This document shows positions 57,638-64,000 of a stretch of DNA of 64,000 bases, piece by piece. Both the position numbers and the translations under genes were made by a program. Every line of letters begins with the position of its first letter. The stretch's first letter is position 1. The notes beneath the pieces are model-generated. The model saw nothing but the letters and a program-made list of their open reading frames with translations. It was not told the DNA's origin and did no database searches. Source of the DNA: Aplysia californica (Eukaryota > Mollusca > Gastropoda > Aplysiida > Aplysiidae); contig NW_004797286.1 of assembly GCF_000002075.1 (NCBI RefSeq), positions 793,291-857,290 on the forward strand. The letters are read 5' to 3'.

Positions 57638-60600
57638 GTAAGACAGACTTTTGCAATTTGTATTAGTTTCAAGTTAATTGTGATGTTAGATCCTCTACTC
57701 TTATATCTTTTCCCTTCAGTATGAATAATGCATCATTGATTTCAATGCCCTTCAAATGTAATTTACAGTCTGTATGTGAGACAGTCGCAAATTTTGTGAA
57801 CTGATTTGGGTTAATCTGTCTTAATAAGTGCTCCATTTATGGAGGGAAGCTACTGAGACAACAAAATTGTTGTATTAACATATACTACTGAAATACAGTT
57901 GTGAGTGTTTTCCTGGTGACAAAAAGGGGTTGATAAAATTAAAACTACAGTCGAACCTGCCATGATGGCCTCCTGTATAATACGACCACCTGTACAGACT
58001 GGCACTTTCCATTTTCCCCCTTGCTTTTTTTCAATATAATTTAAGTGTGTAAAATGATCACCTGTCCAATGCGGCAGTGGCCACCTTATTTTATCAACCC
58101 AGAGTCAAATTTACATACCTCAGGCAGCCAGGCATGGTCTCTATAATCGCCCAATGCTCTGTCATAAATTCTAAATCGGCCTTTGGCGCTATGGACGGGC
58201 CGTCATTACCCATTCACCTGTCATTCTTGTTAGTCTCTAAAATGAATGTTTACCCAAGTTGACCAATGGGTAACAATACATTTTCAACTTCTGGTGAGGG
58301 AAGTGTTTTTCCGTCATAAACTATAAGCCGTGCCCACAACTCACACAAATTGTACGTGAAGTGACTGGTCACTGTTTTGTTTACCTAATCCATAACAAAG
58401 TAACAATAGACGTTAACGTGAACTTGCGACAAAAGCGTTGTTTGTTCTCCAAGGGGTGGCGACTCAGTGTTTGTTTTACCTCGAAGCTCGGTCTTCGTCT
58501 TACTTTTTAAAATTTTATCCTTTCACAAAATCAGCAAACAGAAAGCTAACCAAAAAAAAACAACAATAAAAAAACAACAGAGCAACAACATCTTCCATGT
58601 TCATGTTTGAAAGTAGAAAGAAACTAATCAGATGATCCCTCATTACTTTTATGTGTAGGCCTTTACCTTATGTGTACTTAAATAAAAATTATTGGACTAC
58701 ACTTTGACATTGTTAATATCTTGTGTAATATTTTTTTCAGATGTTCCTACTCCAAAGAAAGAACACAACCGTGTTGTCATTCATTTTGACATAGATTGCT
58801 TCTATGCTCAAGTTGAAATGATTCGTAATCCAGAGTTAAGGTCGAAACCATTGGGTGAGTGGCATCTGATAGATATATGTTGTCAGTAGTTTGAGTGCTT
58901 GAGACTAGTTTTTAATGTCTTCAGCTCAGGGATAAAATTTAAATTTGAATTTGTTTGATCTTTCTGTTTTTCTATTAAATCAAGCATCTGACTTGTCTGG
59001 AAGGTATAATATATTTGCCCCAATGATATGACCGGCTAACCCCAGTGGATCAAATTTTACAGGAGAAGCAAACAATTTACTTGGTATGATCACGTAGCAA
59101 CCTGGTTGGTGGCTTTATTTCTGAAGGTTTGAGGGTGGTTCTACTGTCAAAATTCAGACCTGTCTTTGACTGAGCATAAATGAAACGGATACTTTGCTAT
59201 GGATTTGTCAATTTTAAAAATAGATCCTTTGTGGGTATTCTGGTCTTTTCATAAGGGGAGGTTGCTATCTGTGTGAAATCGGGCGCTTATCAAAATAATG
59301 GAATCAAAGAAACATACATTTTTCCACCCTTTGGACAATTTTTTATCGAATTTTGTCCATTCAAGAACACATTTCAGTGTCAATTTTGCTGAAAAACGTT
59401 AATGAAAGGTACAAAAAAATGTAAATTTGTAGTCTTCGAGGACTATCAAGCTTTGTAAATTTTCCTTCAACACCAAGAGACCCCACCTCCTTCAATCACA
59501 AATATCTCGACTTCTATTCAAGATACAGGGGTGTTTATACCATCAAAATCAAGACAAATGGACAAGCTTTAAGATGATATCAAAACTTTATACCCAAAAA
59601 CTGAGGAGTGCCTGATTTGGACGTATTGCAACACATATGAATTTTTGCCTTTAGAGATGACCATGTTTTGAGAGTTTTTTCAATGAAGCACAATCTTGTC
59701 TTTTGTTTTCACTATTGCGGTAGTAGAAATAACCTGCTGCGTAGCTGTTCTTTGCCTTTTTTGTTTGTAATAACAGATGTGGTTTCTTCAAACTTTTCTA
59801 AAATCAATTTGTCAGAGATATAACGAATAAGAGACATAATGTACTGACATTAAATGAGTATATGAAAGTCCATGGTTTGATCATTTTAAGAATCTGATGT
59901 CATGATTATTGACAGGGAATAGGGAATTTTAGAGGCTCTCTTATACTGGCTCCCTCATTTTGTGGATGAGTACCAAAAACAATACCATCTTTAAGTCTTT
60001 CATTTCTATGCTCATACATTTTTTTGGAAAAATTGTATCATTTGAGGGAAAATATAGTTCAATTCATACTCAGTTTTTAGTTAATTCTTGCTTTTTATCT
60101 CTCTTTTTATGTTATAGGCATTCAGCAAAAGAACATTGTGGTGACCTCCAATTACATTGCAAGGGAAAAGGGTGTGACTAAACTCATGTACCTGACTGAT
60201 GCAAAAAAAAAGTGCTCAGATTTGGTTCTTGTCAGCGGAGAAGACTTGACAAACTATAGGCACATGTCATACCAGATTTCAGGTTAGTTCTTTTTGTTGA
60301 TGGTATAATAATCATAAAAAATTCTTTATTATTCATTGCATAGTTTCAAAGGATTTGTTGCTAAATTGATAAGAATGAAGTGCTGTTTTGGCCAACTGCT
60401 CGTCTGCACTTAGAATTGTAAGTTATACCAAACGAGGACCCCAATGGAAGAACAAGAGAAGTGACATTTGGCAATATTTTGAATAACTCTCTTTGTATTT
60501 TACTAGTTTCTTTATCTTTCGCCTACCAATATTTATGTGATGATCTATCATCCTGAGTGAACTGAAAAGAAATACCAGGCATCCTGTGAAAGCAACAGTA

Positions 60601-62003
60601 TTAGTTAAAAAAAAAGAAAGGAAGTCCTTCTAAATGTTTCAGTTGTTTTTCTCAAGGATGGGAGAATGAGACCAGGCCTGTTCTTCAGTGGAGTCAACAT
60701 TACTTCAAAGAATGTAATGGTTTTGACTGAGAAATCTACAAGATTAGTTCAAAGAATTTTTCTTTATTTGGATTGACTAGCAAACTGACATTTATCTTCT
60801 TTCCTTTCAGTGTCCTCTGTATGTTTTTCTATTTGATATACATTATTACAGGGAAACCAATTTCATAGCCTGTAAAGTTGTTATGAGCATTTTTCTTACA
60901 TTATTATCAGTAAATACATGCCATCAGTGTCACAAGCAAAATGGGAAGAGATTGAAACGCTGAAATTACAGGGAAAACAAAAAGCAATCTGAGCTTACTT
61001 TTTTTTCTCCCAAGACTTCACAAGATTTTTGGCTCAAGAAACTTTGAATAGACCTGAGCAATAACAAGTGCTATAAAAACATTTGTGTAGACAGATACAT
61101 ACACAATGAACATAATCATTTGGGGGTTACCTCATCGGTTATGATTTTTTAATCTGAAAAACAGCAAATCTATATATCTATATCTTTTAAATTTGAGTTT
61201 TTATTACATTTAAGGGAGTCTGAAGAATTTGTCAGGGGAAGTATACATTGTAAGTGTGTCATAGTTTTGTCACTAATTTTCTGCTTTAAAACCAATTCTT
61301 CTTCCAGAATTCTTGCAGAAGTACAGCCCAATTGTAGAACGCTTAGGTTTTGATGAGAATTTTGTCGATGTGACGGAAATAGTGGACCATCGCTTTATCC
61401 ATGGAGAGTGCAAGGAGCAGTTTGTGGGCCATACCTATATGAATGAAGGTAACTGTCCAGTGAAATCTTAGCATTATTTTTGCAGATTTTCAGATATTTT
61501 CACACTTACCGGTGATGTTTATCTATGTGTCAGTATTTATGATGAGGATTGGTCATGAATTCTTTGGGGCAGTGTTGAATTAATATTTTATATTATATAT
61601 TTTGCTACCCATTAAGTTTAAAACTAAAAGTTTGAAGCGCTTTTTTCTCTCCAGAAGAGTTGATGAAACACTTGAGGTTACAGCTTGAATTTGTTTCAGA
61701 CATGAGTCCTGTTTTGCTATTTATAAGTGAATGAAAATATTTTCCCCCTTTCAGATTCTTCTCAACAAACTACCTGTACTTGTGGATGTAAACTGAGGCT
61801 ACAGATTGGTTCCCAAATTGCTGCTGATATGAGAGAAGCTCTACACAAAGAGATGGGTATAACATGCTGTGCTGGGGTGGCTCACAATAAGCTATTGGCC
61901 AAACTGGTAGCCGGAACACACAAGCCCAATCAACAAACATCAGTTCTTCCTCATCAGTCTCTTAGCTTAGTGTCGCAGCTGCCCTCAGCACGGTCCATTC
62001 CAG
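57571..62003 (+). CDS. POLI: POLI, DNA polymerase iota, N-terminal 245 residues (gene continues beyond window)
   Basis: The exons are 57571-57637, 58741-58854, 60118-60282, 61308-61448 and 61755-62003, all in phase. POLI is a Y-family translesion polymerase that inserts opposite damaged bases in the nucleus, with low fidelity on T. Seen here: HFDIDCFYAQVEM with metal ligand D39 and steric-gate Y44; Q64-K65, matching human Gln59-Lys60, which favour Hoogsteen pairing; and RLGFDENFVDVTE with D131 and E132 as catalytic acids. LQIGSQIAADMREAL, CCAGVAHNKLLAKLVAGTHK, PNQQT and SIPG follow, the last starting the helix-hairpin-helix. Start choice: MDSPQFDDDAMPSDEEWAMP is acidic like the human N-terminus. 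Upstream lies only CT repeat. The little-finger domain and ubiquitin-binding motifs would lie outside the window. Confidence 0.94.
57638..58740. other. POLI intron, with a MITE family 3 end
   Basis: At 57948 CAGTCGAACCTG follows TA and leads into CGACCACCTGT, the end also seen near 42372 and 45585. No second end was found. Nothing else was recognised. Confidence 0.45.
58741..58854 (+). CDS. POLI: POLI exon, catalytic motif I
   Basis: The acceptor is TTTTTTTCAG and the donor GTGAGT. It encodes DVPTPKKEHNRVVIHFDIDC, then FYAQVEMIRNPELRSKPLG, with the metal-binding Asp39 and Asp41. Confidence 0.97.
58855..60117. other. POLI intron with MITE family 1 copy
   Basis: Apart from the MITE at about 59268-59638 nothing is recognised. 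Confidence 0.5.
59268..59638 (-). mobile_element. MITE family 1, copy in POLI intron
   Basis: Reverse orientation. GTGTGAAATCGGGCGCTTAT is at left and GAGTGCCTGATTTGGACG and CACATATG at right, with TTTAAGATGATATCAAAAC inside. The tips are well diverged. Confidence 0.75.
60118..60282 (+). CDS. POLI: POLI exon, fingers region
   Basis: The acceptor is TTATAG and the donor GTTAGT. It encodes IQQKNIVVTSNYIAREKGVT, then KLMYLTDAKKKCSDLVLVSG and EDLTNYRHMSYQIS. It includes Gln64-Lys65, the pair that shapes the narrow iota active site. Confidence 0.97.
60283..61307. other. POLI intron, nothing recognised
   Basis: Ordinary AT-rich intron. Confidence 0.5.
61308..61448 (+). CDS. POLI: POLI exon, catalytic motif III
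   Basis: The acceptor is CTTCCAG and the donor GTAACT. It encodes FLQKYSPIVERLGFDENFVD, then VTEIVDHRFIHGECKEQFVG and HTYMNE. Asp131-Glu132 are the second pair of metal ligands. Confidence 0.97.
61755..62003 (+). CDS. POLI: POLI exon, palm to thumb
   Basis: The acceptor is CTTTCAG and the donor GTGAAT. It begins with a Cys-rich SSQQTTCTCGCKLRLQIGSQ, then IAADMREALHKEMGITCCAG, VAHNKLLAKLVAGTHKPNQQ and ends at SIPG. The CTCGC stretch has no equivalent in human POLI. Confidence 0.95.
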
Positions 62004-63551
62004 GTGAATTCATGAGCTGATTTAATATAGGGGTTTTGACTGTAACCTCATAGTCTGAAGGTCCATGGTTCAATCATTTTAAGAATCAGGCGTGATTATT
62101 ATTTTCAAAATGTATAAATGACATGACGTACTGAGGTTAAACGAGCATCTGAAGGTCTCTTGTTTGATCATTTAAAAAATCTGGGTTCTTCGTTATTTAC
62201 AGGGAATCTCTTTTACTGGCTCATTCCTATTTCAGACAGAGATTAAACTATGGGTACCAAAAATAATTCCCTCTTGAATTTTTTTTTTCTTCTATGAGGA
62301 AATTTGATTAGGGCTAGAAAAACAAAGCAAAACTGAAACTGCTTATCAAACTAGGGGTGGAGGGATGGAAGGGGGTGAGGAGATAAATTTGTGGAAGAAA
62401 ATTTGTTTTACACTGACATAATTGCGATCACACATATTCCAATAATTTCAAACAAAATCAAGCCATTTGTGGTTGCTGGATTGCAGTCCCTTGTTTTGTG
62501 TACATAAATTGCTGAGTCCTCTTGAGATAAAAGGTATGTTAAGTATACCATCAGTGCTTTGAGATAAAAAGTGTCATGCCACTTTAGGTAATAACTGGTT
62601 ATTTATTTACCCGGTACTGAAAGAAAGAACAAAACCAGAAAGTATATAGTTTCCCTTTCAGGTTCTGCAGATGAGTACTTTTTATTCTATGGAAGTTATC
62701 AGTTTTTTATATTTGTCATTTTAGAGAGGGAATTCAAATGGTTTCTACAATCCTTTCTCAAAAGGGAGGGGAGAGTGTATTTTTCGGGAGTTTAAAGTAC
62801 ATTTTTTTCGGCCAGTGGGGTGTTGGTTTGTCACTTTTAAAAAAACTGACAAACTGACTTGGGAACTCTTGTTCAATTTTCTGTTGGAGTTGGAGATGTC
62901 CTGAATGAGGCACAGAAAGACAAATGAGGTATTAGGTTCAAGATAGTAAGTTTTTGTAAGTAAATTATTGAATAGTCAGAATAGGCATACATTCTTTTCA
63001 TCTCGTTGCTTCACAATCGTAGTTTATGTGAGAGATGGCCTTAAAAGATAAGAGGGAAAGTTGTTTTAGGTGAAGGAACCTAAAGAAACAGGCAGGCTCA
63101 GTGTTTTCAAAGTGCTGAAAGAAAACTATGGTCAAATACATACGGTTCAGCGCAATGTATTTTAAAAGAGAGAAATTGGTGCCTGGGTAATGATTATTTT
63201 GCATACAGTTTGTCATGCACATAGCAAATTCTTTCTGTAATGGACGTATTTCACTACGTAAGTGTTTTAAATACAAAGGATATTGCGTAAGTAAAAATTC
63301 GGTACTTGAAAAATTTGTCCGTTTTTGTGTTTCTCTATGTGAGTGTTTGCTATATGTGTGCAGGAATGTATCTCCTAGTAAAGCAATCAGTGAAATGTAT
63401 AGCTACTCATAATTTTATGGCATTCAAGTGGCTTCATAAAAAAGTTGAAAACCTCTCCTCTCATCTATGGCACATGGAATGATGGATTAAATGAAGGTTG
63501 TTTTTGGGGATTAGAATTAAACTGTTCAAACAATAAACAGCTAGAATTGCC
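62004..63551. other. POLI intron, nothing recognised
   Basis: No exon matching the POLI thumb or little finger is seen before the window ends. Confidence 0.5.
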
Positions 63552-63939
63552 ATTTGTGTCATGATGCGGTGGAATCAGGTGCTCGTCAAAATTTGGGCAT
63601 GTGGAGTTGTTGGAAGTATTGTAAAGCTTGTTCTCTTGTTTTGCTTTTGACAGTAAAGAAATACTCAGCTATGTTCAATAGATGTTGAGGTATTCCAGAT
63701 TGAAGGAGGTGAAGTCACATGGTTTTAGAGGTAAAATTAGAGAGAAAATGGCTGACAAAATTTGGTAATCAGCGTTTTTCAGTAAAAGCCAAAAAGCATT
63801 GAGTTTTGAAATTAACCTAGATGGTACTGAGCCGAAAAATTAAAATTTGATAAAAATTGCCGAATGGGAAGAAAAATACAGTATTCTTTGATTTTATTAT
63901 TTTGACGAGAGCTTAATTTCACTACGATGCCTCTCATTT
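63552..63939 (+). mobile_element. MITE family 1, last copy
   Basis: Forward orientation. GTGTCATGATGCGGTGGAAT and CAGGTGCTCGTCAAAATTTG are at left, TTTTGACGAGAGCTTAATTT and ACTACGATGCCTC at right. It sits in the POLI intron that runs off the window. Confidence 0.78.
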
Positions 63940-64000
63940 CTAAGCAATAGCTTAAACAGTTTTAAGGGCACCACTGGATCAAGCATCTAAACGTAAATTT

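Overview
This window is animal nuclear DNA, AT-rich and full of introns, microsatellites and small transposons. The three host genes are ordinary metazoan genes with canonical GT-AG introns. Their protein divergence from human, together with the many TCTAGATC-type palindromes, suggests a lophotrochozoan, probably a mollusc. That assignment is an inference.

Layout: (1) KCMF1, a ZZ-type zinc-finger E3 ubiquitin ligase, lies on the + strand in eight coding exons from 2297 to 25328. The exons join without a phase error into 484 codons plus stop. Its introns hold two tRNA-derived SINEs, a MITE, two hAT-like elements with exact 6-bp target duplications, and a Rex1-like LINE nested in an RTE-like LINE. 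(2) From 25329 to 41452 there is no recognisable protein gene. This stretch holds the likely KCMF1 3' UTR, several pogo/Tigger-like elements flanked by TA, a second RTE tail, a foldback element and a long GT/GA tract. (3) PRADC1, a secreted protein with a protease-associated domain, lies on the - strand. Four exons are found between 41453 and 46191. Its signal-peptide exon is not securely found. (4) From 46.2 to 57.5 kb lies repeat-rich DNA: an exact 92-bp tandem duplication, a 567-bp inverted-repeat element, TAGATC palindrome arrays, 206-bp modules carrying an ATGGCGACCCGC start-like motif around a 265-bp array, an interrupted LINE tail, a TTAA-flanked element and a compound MITE. (5) The 5' part of POLI, the Y-family DNA polymerase iota, lies on the + strand from 57571. 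Five exons encode 245 residues before the gene leaves the window.

KCMF1 and PRADC1 point towards each other, while PRADC1 and POLI point apart. No functional link between the three is implied by the sequence. No CRISPR array, rRNA, intact tRNA gene or LTR-type element was seen. The unusual material is the transposon content: several apparently unclassified non-autonomous families, a nested insertion whose empty site can be read, and repeats that carry promoter-like motifs.
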